The notes beneath the pieces were generated by a model. It made no database searches and was not told where the DNA came from. It worked only from the letters and a program-made list of their open reading frames with translations. A DNA stretch of 64,000 nt from Effrenium voratum. Taxonomy: Eukaryota; Sar; Dinophyceae; Suessiales; Symbiodiniaceae. Position numbers and translations under genes: made by a program. The stretch is from NCBI GenBank assembly GCA_963377175.1, contig CAUJNA010002779.1:1090382-1154381 (forward strand), in the 5' to 3' direction. Of the stretch, positions 37,964 through 49,968 are shown piece by piece; positions within the stretch are counted from its first letter, which is position 1; every line of letters begins with the position of its first letter.

Positions 37964-38868
37964 CTGCAAATCAAATCGCATGGGCAGGCGACTTGAACTT
38001 GGGATTCACAAAAAGGACGCCCCTTTCGGGTGTTCCAAATGCAAACAAAGTAGCACCGGCCACAAACGCCGGCAGCCACCTTCTGAAACACCCACTTGCC
38101 GGCCCCAAGCACAACTCATGTCTAACACCCATGCGAAGCTCAATCGAGTTGGGTTTTGCCCCAGGCAAACCAGAAACTTGCCCGGCAATTCGCGGGCAAC
38201 CTTTGCAAGAAATTATGCAAACCATGCGCGCCAAGCCCACCCAAGAGGCTACAAATGTCGAGGACACCTGTTTTGTCTGAAAAAAAACCCACCGAACTCC
38301 TCCGTGCCTAGACATGGGAGTCTGGCGCGTGTCAAGGCCCTTCCACGTGCTCTGTGTTGGGTTCGCACTGTGAGAAATATTACCGGACGCCTTGCGAGTT
38401 TCCCGTGGTCAAAAAAACGCAAAAAACTCCATCCCCAATCAGCAACTGATGGCGCCCCAAGTCCCCAACATGGCTTTTGGACGCTGTGGGTTTTGAAAGC
38501 TGCGGACAACTTGTGTTGGCGGTGAAAAGCCGCTTTGAAACCAGAAACATTGTGTTTTGGGGCACTGAACATGCAGGGGCCCTGATTGACGAGCTTGAGC
38601 TAATTTGCTTCGTGTTTGGATTTCGTCCTAAGTAGGAAACTAAACGGAAGATTTCTTGTATCCCCCTCACTTCCTGCTTCCCCCTAGCTCCCTTCCTCCC
38701 CTTCCCCCTCACCAAATCCAAACCCACACCCTAGTTCAGCACTCCTCCCATCTTTCTGCTCCACCCATCTCCCATCTCCACCTCTCTCCACCCATCTCCA
38801 CCCATCTCCCATCCATCCACCGACTCTACCCATCCACCCGCCAGCTCCATGCACCCCCCACCACCCAC

Positions 38869-38992
38869 ATCCCTCCAAGACGCCTTGGGTGCTAGCGCCC
38901 AGCGCCAGCTGCAGCCGGTGCTCCGCGCTGGCGCGCCACAGCTGCAGCTTGAAGCGCCCCGCCAGGCGCCCCACCGGGATGGGCGCCGAAAC
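38869..38992 (-). CDS. Gene M exon: PDZ-like first strands
   Basis: A 124-base exon after CGGGAG encoding VSAPIPVGRLAGRFKLQLWR then EHRLQLALGASTQGVLEG. 'F-K-L-Q-L-W ... L-Q-L-A-L-G' resembles the first two strands of a PDZ domain. Nearly every codon ends in G or C. The donor is GGAT|GTGGGT. A pyrimidine/CACC-rich microsatellite follows in the intron. Confidence 0.55.
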
Positions 38993-41311
38993 CTCCCGGC
39001 GGCGAAAACGCGTGGCACTCGGACACATCGGGCGCTCGGGCGCTCGGACTTTGACGGCCCAAAACCCGGGGGAGGGTGGGAAACTTTCCCTGAAAAAGAC
39101 CCGGCTTATTCCCTGAAAAAGACCCGGCTTACAACGAAACCTGAAAAAGCCTGGGTTACAAGCCCCTGGGACAAAACCTGGGCTACAAGCTTTGGATTGC
39201 CTCTGATATGCGGTGGGTTCCTTTGTCTTCCCTCAAAAAACAATTGGCTCCCTGGGTTAAAAACACGAACGAACTGTAGCATGGGTTTTCCAAGGGGGGG
39301 GAATAGCCTCTGGCCGACTCAATGCCATGGCCCGACTCAACATGGCCCCCCGAGGTGAAAATCCATTGGCTACTACAAGGTGACGTCTGCACCACGAAAC
39401 GGAAATATGATAAGCTTGTTTTTTGGTGTGGCTCAGAAAGAATACACCTGGATTACATCAAACCATGGCAAAAATGCGTTGTCCGCGCATCCGTTCCCGA
39501 AAATGAGCTGACAAACCTGTCAAACATACACTGGTGCACTTGTGGTTGACAGTCTGATGTACCTTCGAGAACGCTCAGAAACGGGTGTCTGTTGACACAT
39601 TTGGCTGTGGGTCAAAACCAATGGTACCATTTTGGGCTAGGTGCACCACCCATTGTAGTCTATTGTAGTGGGGGATGTTCACTGGGGCTGCGAGATTTTG
39701 ACCCATGGCCATTGGGGGTGGATACAAGCCACGCCTAACCAAACGGGTCTGTTGCAGCCAAGGATTCCGCCCAAGCCGAGGATCAATGCGGAGCCTTACG
39801 TCTTTCAACAGGTTTGAAGATGCGTAGCATTGTGGGAATCCTGCCAGATCTGTTTTTTTTCTGATTAAAAGGCAGAACGGTTTGAAGACAAACCGACTCA
39901 ACCCTGAACTTGCAGTATTGAAAACCATGACTCCATGGTCTATCAAGTTTCGTGCGGAAGCGAGGAGTCTCCCTTTGAATCATGCATGCAATGTCGTTCG
40001 AAAGGGGAAAGGTATTCAAAAAACAAACATGATCCTGAAGTCCTGAAGTCACAAGTTCCTTAATCCAAAATAGATAACACCCAGTGCCTGAACACTGAAT
40101 GCACAAACTCGACATGTTTCAAACATCCAAATGGTACATTGCAAAGATTGGAGCTCAACCAAAAGATGAAGCGCAAAAGAACAAGTAGGTCACTCAATGA
40201 CTTCAAGCAATATCTAAAGCATGTGGTCATCCACACACTTGCTTGTGTACTGCCGGTTACCAGTTTCTTGTGCTTTGACGAAGCGCATGCGCATGCCCCG
40301 CCTTCAGCAGTGGAAATACTTCAGGAATCTCCTGCCATTTGAGCCGAGGAACCCAAGAAGGAAAACGGAACACAACAAAACACATACACAAACATGATTA
40401 TACAACTTGTTTTTAACCCACTAGCCATACACACAGAAAACAAAAACGAAAACAATCTTGGCAGATTGTCCTTCATTCACTGGTTTGCTTGCTGAATCAA
40501 TACATGAGTGGGGCGCTGTTGAAGCACGGCAAAACGCATCGGATGACGTGCAACGCCGTCCTCCTTGGCGGTATGCATTATGGCAAGTGGCCAAGTTTCA
40601 GACAAGGCCAAGTAAGGAGTTCTGTGCTGTTTTGTGTTGGGTGCAACGTTGTAGGCTGGCTGTTTTGCCTTACAGGGTGAATGCGACGTTTTGCTACTAG
40701 ATCAACGCGCTCACGTTTTGATGTTCCACGGTAACTTGGTTTCATCGGTGTCGACTTGAGCCAAAGTGTTGACATCAGAACATCACCCTGTTCCCCCCTA
40801 TTGCATTCAGTAGCAAACCATGCAGGCCAACATCACCGCGGCATGTCAAAAACCACAAACCACGCGAGCTCTGCTTTTTCCTTCGCAAGTGGACGCTTGC
40901 CGGCACCTTGGCCGATTTGTGCGCAGTCCTGCCCCCCCCCCCCAAATCATATCGCCATGAAGAGGGTCCAGCAGATTTTGCCATTGTATCATTGATATTG
41001 AGCTGGTTCTAAGAATTGATTAGTATATGCCGGAACACTCAGTTTGGAGAGAATCACAGAATGTAGTACTGAGCCGCTTGGAAATCTTCAAAATGGCCCG
41101 TCATAACAAGCAAGCCCAAGTCAAACTCAAGGCGCCCAAAGCCTCGGGCGGTCTATGTATGGCGATGCAGGGCATCCTTGGCCTGCGGTGCAGAGATGTC
41201 CGGCGGCCAGTTTCTATGAGCAAATCCATGTGCCGAGAATGCGACACACGGCGAACGACCGGCGCGGAGGTTCCGGTTAACGACCGGCATGACCTAAGCA
41301 GAGCTCCAGTT
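38993..41311. other. Gene M intron, nothing coding seen
   Basis: 2.3 kb of mixed sequence with one family-C-like repeat (39596-39715). No GC3-biased frame is found. Confidence 0.45.
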
Positions 41312-41586
41312 CTGTGCGCCTGCTCCGCTGCCGCTGCTGCCTGGAAGTTGCAAGCACTCGAGTGCCCTCGGAAGGTCGCCTTTCGGGTTCGTGAGCACTG
41401 CCTGATACTGCCTGAAAAAACAGCGCGCGTAGCTTCTTTTCTCAATGGCCATCGGCGGAAACGGGGGCTTTTGGGGAAGATTTTGGACGACCAGCGCGAA
41501 CTCCCTTGCCAGGACTGGAAATGCAAGGCTCACCTTGTGGTACCTTGACTGGCCAAAAATGGAAGGTACAAGTTAGGTTAAGAGAC

Positions 41587-41653
41587 CCTGAAACGCGCCC
41601 AACGATGCCTGCGTTGCGGCCTGGGAAGCTGCGTCTGATGCAGAGGCCATGCC
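41587..41653 (-). CDS. Gene M exon: Ala/Ser/Gln-rich helix
   Basis: Encodes GMASASDAASQAATQASLG then AFQ between ACCGCAG and CAGG|GTCTCT. A second tiny candidate at 41312-41339 (AAAAAEQAH after CTTCCAG) has similar composition but is too short to list alone. Both fit a long Ala/Gln-rich helical rod. Confidence 0.4.
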
Positions 41654-42201
41654 CTGCGGTGCCGGAAAGACCTCTTTTGCTTCTGGGTTCAAACGTCCCC
41701 TTAAACCACCTGCAGGAAAAAGCAAAACGGGGGTTGCTTGCACAGCTGCTTTCAGGAGTCCGTTTACCTCATGAATCAACCCCGGAAATCTTACTTCCAA
41801 AGGAACCACGACCTACATGACCCGCGGACAATATCATTTGATTCCCAAAAGGCTATGGGCAGCAAGCACAGGTCACTACAGAAATCGTCTCCCCTTCAAC
41901 GCCGACACCAATCATCAACCTGAAGCCGGAAACGCCGAAACCCTCCGTCCGGGAACCAGCGGAGGACTTTCGAACCCCAAAATGACCTGACCCCAGCCGG
42001 CGCTGATAGCAAACAAGCCAAAAGCAGCACCCACCAAAACCACACACCTACACCTGACTGCAAGTTAGGCGACATCCCCAACCAAAACCTCAAAAACTGA
42101 GAAACCCCTCTTGAAACAAGTCGGTCCCCATGTTTTTCCCCCAACTCTTCGCAGATCTTCGCGGTTCATGGCTTCGGTTTCCGCTTCAGCTCTCATCGCG
42201 C

Positions 42202-42279
42202 CCGGTTCGCCTGCTGCACCGCAGAGCGCCAGTCCGCGCTGGCGGACGCCTGCTGCAGCTGCTCGGCCGCGGCCGTGGC
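42202..42279 (-). CDS. Gene M coiled-coil exon (26 codons)
   Basis: Phase-0 exon after CTGTGTCAG encoding ATAAAEQLQQASASADW then RSAVQQANR. The donor would be CGG|GCGCGA (GC) or, four bases on, a GA site. Ala/Gln/Glu composition and spacing indicate a coiled coil. It is one of several phase-0 coiled-coil exons between 41 and 51 kb. Confidence 0.5.
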
Positions 42280-43201
42280 CTGACACAGGACGAGAGCCGG
42301 GCTCGCCGTTGAATGGGAAATGGGCGGGCTGGTGTTTGGTTTCCGTTGGTTTCGGTTTTTCTTCTCCCTGCGCTATCCTCAGGCCTGCTTCTAGTGTCCG
42401 TTACTTGCGTTGTTTCTTGGTTCCGCTTCTTTTAGTTTCCCTTTGGTGTCCCGTTGGTTTAGCTTTGGTTTGCCTTTGGTTTCCGGTTGGCCTCCCTTCA
42501 ACCAACCCCTGCAAAGGAACCGCACATAGAAAATGAGTGGCTTCCCTTCGGAGTCCTTTCAAAACAAGCCCCAAAAAACAGCGGGATCGGAAAAACGGCC
42601 CACCCCCCGGGAAAAATCAAAAGTCAGGGGTGCCCTAAAACAGGTCTTCCCAACCACCACGTCAGCCAAAAGCTGACCGAACTTCGGAGATGCGGCCCGA
42701 GGAAGCGGCCGACCGTGCTTCTCGATTGGAAAAAAGCCACTCCTCACAGGCCCTGCTTGCAATCTACCTCTCTTTTTTTTTAATACGGCCGTTCAGATCT
42801 GGTTGTCCCAATCTGGGGGTGTTTGGACACATCCCTACGGCTTGAAGCAAATTACACGATGCTTCAACTTGATGCTGCTCCCAGCCCTCTCTGCCAAAGG
42901 GTTGCGAACAGGGGGTATGTGCATATAGATCTTTCGGCCAAACACATTCACAATCAACAGAGCCAGGCTTGCCCAAAACCTGCCAAGACTGCCATCGGGC
43001 TTTGCGAAATCGCCCGCGACAATTCAATCAGACCAAGTATCCTATCTTCAAACGTTCACACTATTCCCATCTATTTCCCCAACCACCTGATATGAGGCAT
43101 CCCCCAGTCCAGCCCCTTTTTGCAACGGCTCATCTTCCCCTTCGCCCTCCAACCCCCAACTTCCGCGCCCGCACCGACACCGGCGGGCGCGGGGCGCGGA
43201 C

Positions 43202-43261
43202 AAGCGCCTGGGCCACGGACCCGGCGGCGCTCTGCAGGCGCCCGGAGGCCGACTGGAAGGC
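43202..43261 (-). CDS. Gene M coiled-coil exon (20 codons)
   Basis: Exactly 60 bases, phase 0 at both ends, between GCCGGAG and CTT|GTCCGC. It encodes AFQSASGRLQSAAGSVAQAL, with hydrophobic residues spaced as in a helix. Other frames are open across this GC-rich block; this one was preferred because both ends carry splice-like sites. Confidence 0.45.
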
Positions 43262-43818
43262 CTCCGGCTTCCGCGGCTTCGGCTTCGGCAGAGTTGGCCG
43301 ACGAGGAGCGGACCCGAAGTTGGACGGACCGAACGCCACATTTGGAGGGGAGAGGTCTGGGTCGAAAACTGCTCTTGGGCGGAACGCCCCCCCGTTTTCT
43401 TCTTTTTTGCCAACGCCCTGCTCTTTTTTTTCGGTGACCAAACGGTCCGAAGTGGGTTGAGGAGTCAGCGCAAGCCACAAAGAACCTGACATCTTGGGGG
43501 CCCCGTACTCAACCAGGGCGCGACTAATCCGCGGTTCCCGTTAAGAATTCACACCTTATTTCTCCTGGAGGTTTCCATGCCACCTTTCTGGCCCAACATT
43601 GGCTTGAGCCGGGCGCAGAAGACAAACACGCTAAGTCAAAAGCCGGGTCCCTTTCCCAAGCGGTATTTCGGGACCCCTTACTGCACCCCCAGCTCCAGGT
43701 ACAACCCTACCCCCCACCCCCAGCTTTCACCCCCAGCTTGCACCCCCAGCTTCCACCCCACCCCACCTCCCCTTAAGGCCTCCCCCCAAAGGCCCCCAAC
43801 CCCGAGCCCCGCGAAAAC

Positions 43819-43884
43819 CGCGGCCTCGGAGTCCTGGAACTGCTGCGCCAGCTCCGCAAAACGCGCCAGCAGGCGGTCCAGCTC
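43819..43884 (-). CDS. Gene M coiled-coil exon (22 codons)
   Basis: Exactly 66 bases, phase 0 at both ends, with acceptor TTTTTGGCCAG and donor GCG|GTTTTC. It encodes LDRLLARFAELAQQFQDSEA flanked by Glu and Ala. Leu/Phe/Ala fall on heptad positions, making this the clearest coiled-coil exon of the set. The flanking C-rich repeat (43690-43790) is intronic. Confidence 0.6.
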
Positions 43885-45419
43885 CTGGCCAAAAACTCCT
43901 TCCCCTCTGTGGGAGACTTGAGGGGAACAAAAAGGAACTCTGACCAGTAGTGACATATCCCCTTTGAAAGCAACAAGGTTCTTGGTGTTATTCTTTTATA
44001 TTGCCAGTTTTTTAAGAAAAAGAATCGTAAGCAACTGGAAGGCCCCTGAAGGCGTGCGGTTTTGGGACCGGCTAGCCAGCCTCCCCGCCATGTGATCCAA
44101 AGGCCACCCGAGTGCTGCCCTTTGGCTTTCGCAGTGCTCAAGAAACTAAGTAGAGGTTGACTGCGACGGTTTTTCAAAATATGTGTTTCTTTAAATTGAA
44201 ATGTTTCTCTTTTTGTTGTAATATGTTGAGTGATCTTAATATTTAGTTATTATTTACATTTTTGGCACCACCCTCATCATCTACACAGCTACACCTGGCC
44301 TGGCAACGAAGCCTCACCATCAGAGCGTGTATGTTGTGGAGTGCTTGTGGAACCACCTGTGTAAACAAAGCTGTGCTTCAAATGCACGGAGTGGGCAAGA
44401 ATGAGAACATTACCCCTGGTTGATCCATGCAAGAAGATCTGCAAACTACAGGGAAAATGTATCTTAAGCAGCGCCAACTGAAACAAGAGCCTTCTCTTCT
44501 TACGGAGAAGCTCCACTTTTTGGGGTTGAAGCCCTGTTCAAACGGACGTTGAGGGCGTGTACAGAAGCATGTTGGGTGCAGAGCGCGTGTTTGTATTTGT
44601 CACTTCCCGAATAATAAACGCCCCACTAAATACACAAACGTCATGTCAATAATCCCGCATCGCAAATAGTTGCTGAATTTGGACAACGTCAATTCTAAAC
44701 ACATGCTAAACTAGTGTTTTCTCTTGCTGGCCCCAAGTAGTGGCCCAGTTGGTCAGGAGGGGTTCAAATCCCCACACCACCAATCCAAATCACCAACTAC
44801 CTGAGTCGCTTGATTTGAATGTCAGCCTTGTCTGACAAATGGGATGGAACCAAGAGGGGTGGAACTTGGCGTTGGAAAAGGTTTGGAAAAGCCCGGGGAG
44901 GTGAAGGAAAAGCCCGGGGAGAAGGAAATTGGGGCTGGAAATGGGTGGGAAAACGGGGGTTGGACATGAGGTGGGACAAAGACAAACTGGGGGTGTGCAA
45001 GAAGTGAGTTGGAAAACGTGGGGGGGAAATTTGTGGAAAGCATGATGGGATGGTTTGTGGTCGGACAGGAAAACAGGCGGTTGGAAAAAGTGGAGTGAGC
45101 AAATATACATGTGTATATATATATATATATATGGGAGCGGGGGATGTGCGGCTCGGAAGCAAAATGTGGTTGGGAACCATTGGGGTGGTACAAAATGAAT
45201 CGAGGGCTGGGAAAAAATGGGGCAAGAAAAATGGGGGGGACCTCCAAATCATGAGAAGGAGCCCAAAGGAGCAAGGGCCCAAAAGTAGACACGATTCCTG
45301 CGAAAGTGGATTGTTGTGTCTGGTGTTCTTTCCACTGATATGCAAGTTAAGTAAGAAAGCGAGCTCCCAACCTGAAACTGTGTGAGCCTTCGCATTGTGT
45401 GGTGTCCCTTTAAACCAAC
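43885..45419. other. Gene M intron with AT-rich stretch
   Basis: An AT-rich stretch at 44160-44275, a (TA)n tract at 45113-45132 and GGGGAAA-type purine-rich sequence at 44830-45060. No coding frame is recognised. Confidence 0.45.
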
Positions 45420-45478
45420 CCCCTCCAGCAGCCCCTTTGCTCCTCGGTGGTTTGCTGCGTCACGGCGGCGGCGCGAGC
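45420..45478 (-). CDS. Gene M exon: polar helical segment
   Basis: After GCGTGCAG the frame encodes ARAAAVTQQTTEEQRGCW and ends at GGG|GTTGGT. It has polar, helix-forming composition similar to its neighbours. Support is GC3 bias and sites only. Confidence 0.4.
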
Positions 45479-45665
45479 CTGCACGCACCAGAACCCGCGT
45501 TGACGTCTGCTGTTTGTTTGCCGTTTCTGGGACCCCGAAATTTTGACCTACGCCCCAGAAAAGTGTCCCGAAGGAAAAAAAAAACTCAGCCAGTTCTTCT
45601 CGGGGTGTCCGAGCCCCTATTTTTCGCATGGGTGGCGTTCCTCTAGGCTGGTTGGAATTCCACGC

Positions 45666-45698
45666 CTGCGCCTCGTCCACTGCCTTCTGCCCTTGCTC
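45666..45698 (-). CDS. Gene M exon: 11-codon helical segment
   Basis: EQGQKAVDEAQ after an ACCTGCCAG acceptor, followed by a possible GC donor (CAG|GCGTGG). The acceptor and phase 0 agree with the other coiled-coil exons, but 33 bases is too short for certainty. Confidence 0.35.
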
Positions 45699-46750
45699 CT
45701 GGCAGGTGCCACCCGATTTTGGGGGGTCCGTTTCGAAGGCAAAGCCAAGGGAAACAGAAGCGAGCTGTGGGGGAAGATCCGGGTGCCATGGTGAGAAACC
45801 CTACCCTTTCTCCGGCAATCAAAGTGGACAGAAAACAGTTTCAAGCTGGCTGTAGCCTTCCCAACCCCTGAAACCAAGTCCAAATTGACAATGCCCCACC
45901 ACCATGGGGCATGGACGAACCAGGTGGCATTGCAAGCACCAGCCCAGTGGTCTGCTGCGACCAGTTGGTCACTGAAAAACAGTCTAGGGTAGGTCTTAGG
46001 GCTGCGACTCAACGCACAAAGCTACTAGGCGCCTACTGTTTGTTTGGGCAGGACCAGATGGGGGGGGGACCCCAAATTTGAACCACAAAACCTGGAGCCA
46101 AGGCCAGGGCCCAATTTCCCAATTGAAAGGAGGATTATCGGGGAGGTAAGCCCCGGGCGAGCGGTCATATCGCGCCAGACTGGTCCGGCTGCTTCGAGAG
46201 AACTTTTCCAGGCGCTCGGAGTTTTGCACCGTTGGCATAGATGTCACTCTGGCAATCTTGCACTGATCCAAACGCTCACGCCAAGAGTACTTGTGTTGTA
46301 CAGTTGGCCTTTGAGCTATGGTTTGTGTCCTACTGGATGGAGGGCTTATGTCAGGTCTTCATCCCCTTGAACAAACAGTCATGCTGCTGTGGGGAGGTGT
46401 GCCCCGTAAACAGCACAGCAGGAAAACCACACGGAATGTCTTACTTCTTGAAATAACGGCCCTTTGTTGTGCTTTAGGACAAAGGGAAACCGCCTGCTTG
46501 AAAACCCCTTGCAGCCCTTGATTTACCAGCAGCTTGAAGTTGGATGACCTACAGAACTAGGACCCAAATAGGCTCTGTGGAAGGCCAGGGCCAAATACCG
46601 AGCAACAAACAAGCGGATTTCTCTCAAGTGGTCGGAGGGGAGCCCTTTGAAAATGACTTGCCCATGATTTTTTTTTCAGCAAGCCAACCGAAAAGGGGGA
46701 CTGAGCCTCCCAAAAAGAAACCCACACCCAAGCGGGAAATCACGCGCAAC

Positions 46751-46799
46751 CCCGCGAAACGAAAGAGCGCGGCAACTCCTTCCACTTGGCCCCGAGCTC
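46751..46799 (-). CDS. Gene M exon: ELGAKWKEL segment
   Basis: After CCGTCAG the frame encodes ELGAKWKELPRSFVSRG, ending at GGG|GTTGCG. The start resembles the second helix of an HMG box, but no following exon supplies the rest of that domain, so it is left unassigned. Confidence 0.35.
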
Positions 46800-47566
46800 C
46801 TGACGGGCCAATTGTTGCGCAACCTTGCTGCTAGAAACCAAGAAGAGCCAAACACACGCAAAAAACCAAACCACCAAATCCAATCCTGGATTTGAACCCC
46901 ATGGGCTGGATGTCCTCCAAACAGTTCCCCTCAGCACCTTGCAGCAGTTTTGAATGGACCTCACAAATGTTTAGCCACATGCAAATACCCGGCGCGACAA
47001 ATCAAGCGAAGTAAAGTGTCCAATGGACTTGCACCCAAACTTGACTTGACTTCCGTGACCCAGTTTCGATTGCTTTGTGCACTACATCGTGCTTCACCGC
47101 CCCTTGGGATGTCTTGGAGCTTCGCTCGCAGGCTTCTACCCATTTTCTCCCCCAACTCATTAAACATGCTGGACTCCGACTTCCCGCAGATTCAACTGGC
47201 TGCGTGCTTCAAGCGGTCAAGTCTGATGTGATGTTGCCGCGAGGGAAGCGCCGGAAAACAAACGCGTCTCCAACCGTGGATGCAAAACGAGATGCAAAAT
47301 ACCACTTTCAACCATGCCCACCTCCATAAAAAAATGAATGGACATTCCCAAAACTGCACAGCATACAATGCCCACAAAAGAAAAACTCGATATGTTTATT
47401 ATGACCACAAACCCGCCGAAACCCCTGCCAAACCAGGCGCAGCAAAAAAGCCCTTGACACACCACCAAACGAAGACACCCTTTGCCCAAAACGCAAAAAA
47501 CAAAAAACAAAAAGAAGCATGGAGTGGTTGGATGAGGGGTGCTTTTTGGGTATCAAGGCCAGTTAC

Positions 47567-47649
47567 CCGGAAGCCACGACGCGCGGCCTCCACGTTGGCC
47601 GACTCCAGGGCCTGGACGCCGGCCTGGAAGCCCATGGGGTCCGCGACGC
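47567..47649 (-). CDS. Gene M exon: 27-residue helical segment
   Basis: Encodes ADPMGFQAGVQALESANVEA then ARRGFR between CCCGAG and CGG|GTAACT, a good donor. The GC3 bias is strong and the central part is helix-like. It lies 100 bases left of a perfect (TTC)n tract. Confidence 0.5.
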
Positions 47650-47742
47650 CTCGGGAGGCATGGGGAGGAGTCCTGCAGTGGCTTGGGCCAAGAAACCCCG
47701 TGGTTCTTGCAGGTGTGTTTGTTTTGTGTGTGTGTTGTTGTC

Positions 47743-47825
47743 TTCTTCTTCTTCTTCTTCTTCTTCTTCTTCTTCTTCTTCTTCTTCTTCTTCTTCTTCT
47801 TCTTCTTCTTCTTCTTCTTCTTCTT
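47743..47825. repeat. Perfect (TTC)n / (GAA)n tract
   Basis: About 27 uninterrupted copies. It reads GAA on the transcribed minus strand, within an intron between exons at 47567 and 48342. Such tracts are prone to triplex formation and length change. Confidence 0.97.
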
Positions 47826-48341
47826 TTGTTTGGGGGGGGGGATGACTAGGCATTTGTTTGTTTGTTTGTTGAGGGGCTCGCCACCTTGGCAGGCTTGCCC
47901 TCTGGCCATTTCCTGCTGCCACACACTAAAACAACTACACCACTTGGAGGAGGCGCACAGGTTTCTCCAGGGAAGTCAAAGACAACCGACTTTTCTTTGA
48001 TTGAAGGAGATATTGCTGCAAATGCCCAGCTGTAGAGGGAAGATCTAGAAGATTGAGCATGCCCACCATGTGGCGCTGGCGGGTGTTGCATGGCGTGCCG
48101 ACGGCGCATACCAACCCGCCCAGTTACAAGCAGAGCCCCGCGTCGCGCAGAAGGCGAGCCACCAAGCACTTGCTTCCTGCTTTCTTCGCTCGCTGCGGGC
48201 TTTTCGGCCTCCGGGCGCAAACAACCATCTTTGGGGTTTGGTTCCGGGCATGGGTCAGTTCAACTCACCTTGCGCGCCTTGCGCACCGCGCGCGCCGCGC
48301 CTCTCGCGCGCGCAGTGACCAGAAAAGAATAAGCCCCCGGC

Positions 48342-48378
48342 CGGTGGCTCTCGCCTCGTCAGCCTTCGCCTTGATCTC
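48342..48378 (-). CDS. Gene M exon: short coiled-coil segment
   Basis: EIKAKADEARAT after CGCCAG, with a probable GC donor (CCG|GCCGGG). Another possible exon at 48269-48302 ends at a perfect CAAG|GTGAGT donor but has no clear frame. Both sit right of the (TTC)n tract and left of the telomere-like block. Confidence 0.4.
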
Positions 48379-48424
48379 CTGGCGAAGGCGAGATCCCCGA
48401 AGCGGATCGGGGGAGTTCAAACAA

Positions 48425-48550
48425 CCGGGGTTGGTTTATGCTCGATTTGGGGTTGGTTTAAGGTCGGTTTAGGGTTGGTTTAGGGTAGGGTTGGCGTAGA
48501 ATCGGCTTAGGGATGGTTTAGGGTTGGTTTTGGGGTTGGTTTAGGTTCAT
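48425..48550. repeat. Degenerate telomere-like repeat (GGTTTAGG type)
   Basis: GGTTTAGGGTTGG, GGTTTAAGG and TTAGGGTAGGG units related to TTTAGGG, with the G-rich strand on plus. This orientation is opposite to that of the block at 5036-5165. Not perfect enough to be a true telomere. Confidence 0.6.
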
Positions 48551-48644
48551 CTTGCGCTGCTCCTGGGACTAAATAATTTAACCCCAGTTCTTGGATTCAA
48601 TGTCTGTCTGTCGTTTCTTTCGCTCCCCTCAGCAGGTAAGTAAG

Positions 48645-49800
48645 TAGTTCAGGTTACCACTCCAGAACGCAACCAGGCATGTCGTCACGATTGGACTTCA
48701 ACAACCGCAACCCGATCCTAAGCCCTAAAACGCAAATCTGTTGCAGCCCTTCGTAGAAGTGGCGGATAGTACTATTGCGCAACGAGCACTAAACCAGTCC
48801 CACAACAAGGCACTCAGAATGTCCTCACTGACGTCTTAGTACTGGCTTGGCATCTGACATTGCTACAGCATAAACCGTGACGAACCTAAGCCCAAAGACG
48901 CATATCTGTTTCAGCGCTTCGTAGAAAGTGTGTATAGTGCCATTGCGTAACAAGCACTAATCCATTTCCACAACAAGGCACTCAGAATGTCCCCGCTGAC
49001 TTCTTAGTACTGGCTTGGCAGTCACATACGAGATTGCTACAGCATAAACCGTGATGATCCTAAACCCTAAGTCGCAAATCTGCTTCAGCCCTTCGTACAA
49101 GTGGTTTATAACATCGCATAACAGACACTAAACATTTTTTACAGCAAAAACCGCGACGATCCTGAACCATAAGACAATAATCTGCTTCAGCCCTTGATAG
49201 AAGTGGTGTATAGTACCATTGCGTAACAAGCACTAATCCATTTCCACAACAAGGCACTCAGAATGTCCCCGCTGACTTCTTAGTACTGGCTTGGCAGTCA
49301 CATACGAGATTGCTACAGCATAAACCGTGATGATCCTAAACCCTAAGTCGCAAATCTGCTTCAGCCCTTCGTACAAGTGGTGTATAACATCGCATAACAG
49401 ACACTAAACAATTTTTACAGCAAAAACCGCGACGATCCTGAACCATAAGACAATAATCTGCTTCAGCCCTTCGTAGAAGTGGTGTATAGTACCATTGCGT
49501 AACAAGCACTAAACCATTTCCACAACAAGGAACTCAGAATGTCCCCGCTGACTTCTTAGTACTGGCTTGGCAGTCACATACGAGATTGCCACGGCATAAA
49601 CCGTGGCGATCCTAAACCCTAAGAGGCAAATCTGCTTCAGCCCTGTGTAGAAGTGGTGTATAGTACCCTTGCATAACAAGAACTCAACCATTTCCACAAC
49701 AGGGCACTCAGAACATCCTCGCTGAATTCTCTTTTACTGGCTCCACTGTCACGTCCAAGATTGCTAAAACATAAACAGCGTCCCGATCCTAAGCCCTAAA
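48645..49800. repeat. Satellite-like array with 168/276-base higher-order unit
   Basis: The phrase CACTCAGAATGTCC recurs at 48811, 48979, 49255, 49531 and (variant) 49705, giving spacings of 168, 276, 276 and 174. The 276-base units equal a basic unit plus an extra 108-base half-unit beginning TTTACAGCAAAAACCGC. The two 276-base units are nearly identical over long stretches. No coding frame is seen. It is intronic in gene M or lies between genes. Confidence 0.85.
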
Positions 49801-49887
49801 CGGGCCGATGTTCCTTCATCTGCCCAAAGCATCAGCTTCATGAGGGGTCAAAACCCCCGCAGCCCAGAAGCTCCTCTCTCGACCCAC

Positions 49888-49968
49888 GTTCCCCGCCTCC
49901 ACCTCGGCCTGCCGCGCCGCGATCTGCAGCTGCAACTGCGACACTTGCGCCTCCAGCACCGCCTTCTC
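49888..49968 (-). CDS. Gene M coiled-coil exon (27 codons)
   Basis: Exactly 81 bases, phase 0, from GCCGAG to AAC|GTGGGT. It encodes EKAVLEAQVSQLQLQIAARQ then AEVEAGN, with a regular heptad of Val/Leu/Ile. The length, phase and composition match the exons at 43819 and 43202, suggesting a long rod assembled from phase-0 exons. Confidence 0.6.

Noticed and set aside
40755..40768. CTTGAGCCAAAGTG, complement of most of the 3' half of the dinoflagellate spliced leader
   Set aside because: Only 13 of 14 bases fit, the 5' half is absent and no retrocopied gene follows. It may be a relic but cannot be supported.
44415..44426. CCTGGTTGATCC, identical to the start of 18S rRNA
   Set aside because: The match stops after 12 bases and the following sequence is unrelated to rRNA.
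46140..46230. Minus-strand frame NSERLEKFSRSSRTSLARYD as an exon
   Set aside because: Codon bias is weak and no clear donor or acceptor brackets it.
46751..46799. HMG-box-like ELGAKWKEL
   Set aside because: Only one helix matches; no exon nearby supplies the rest of an HMG box.
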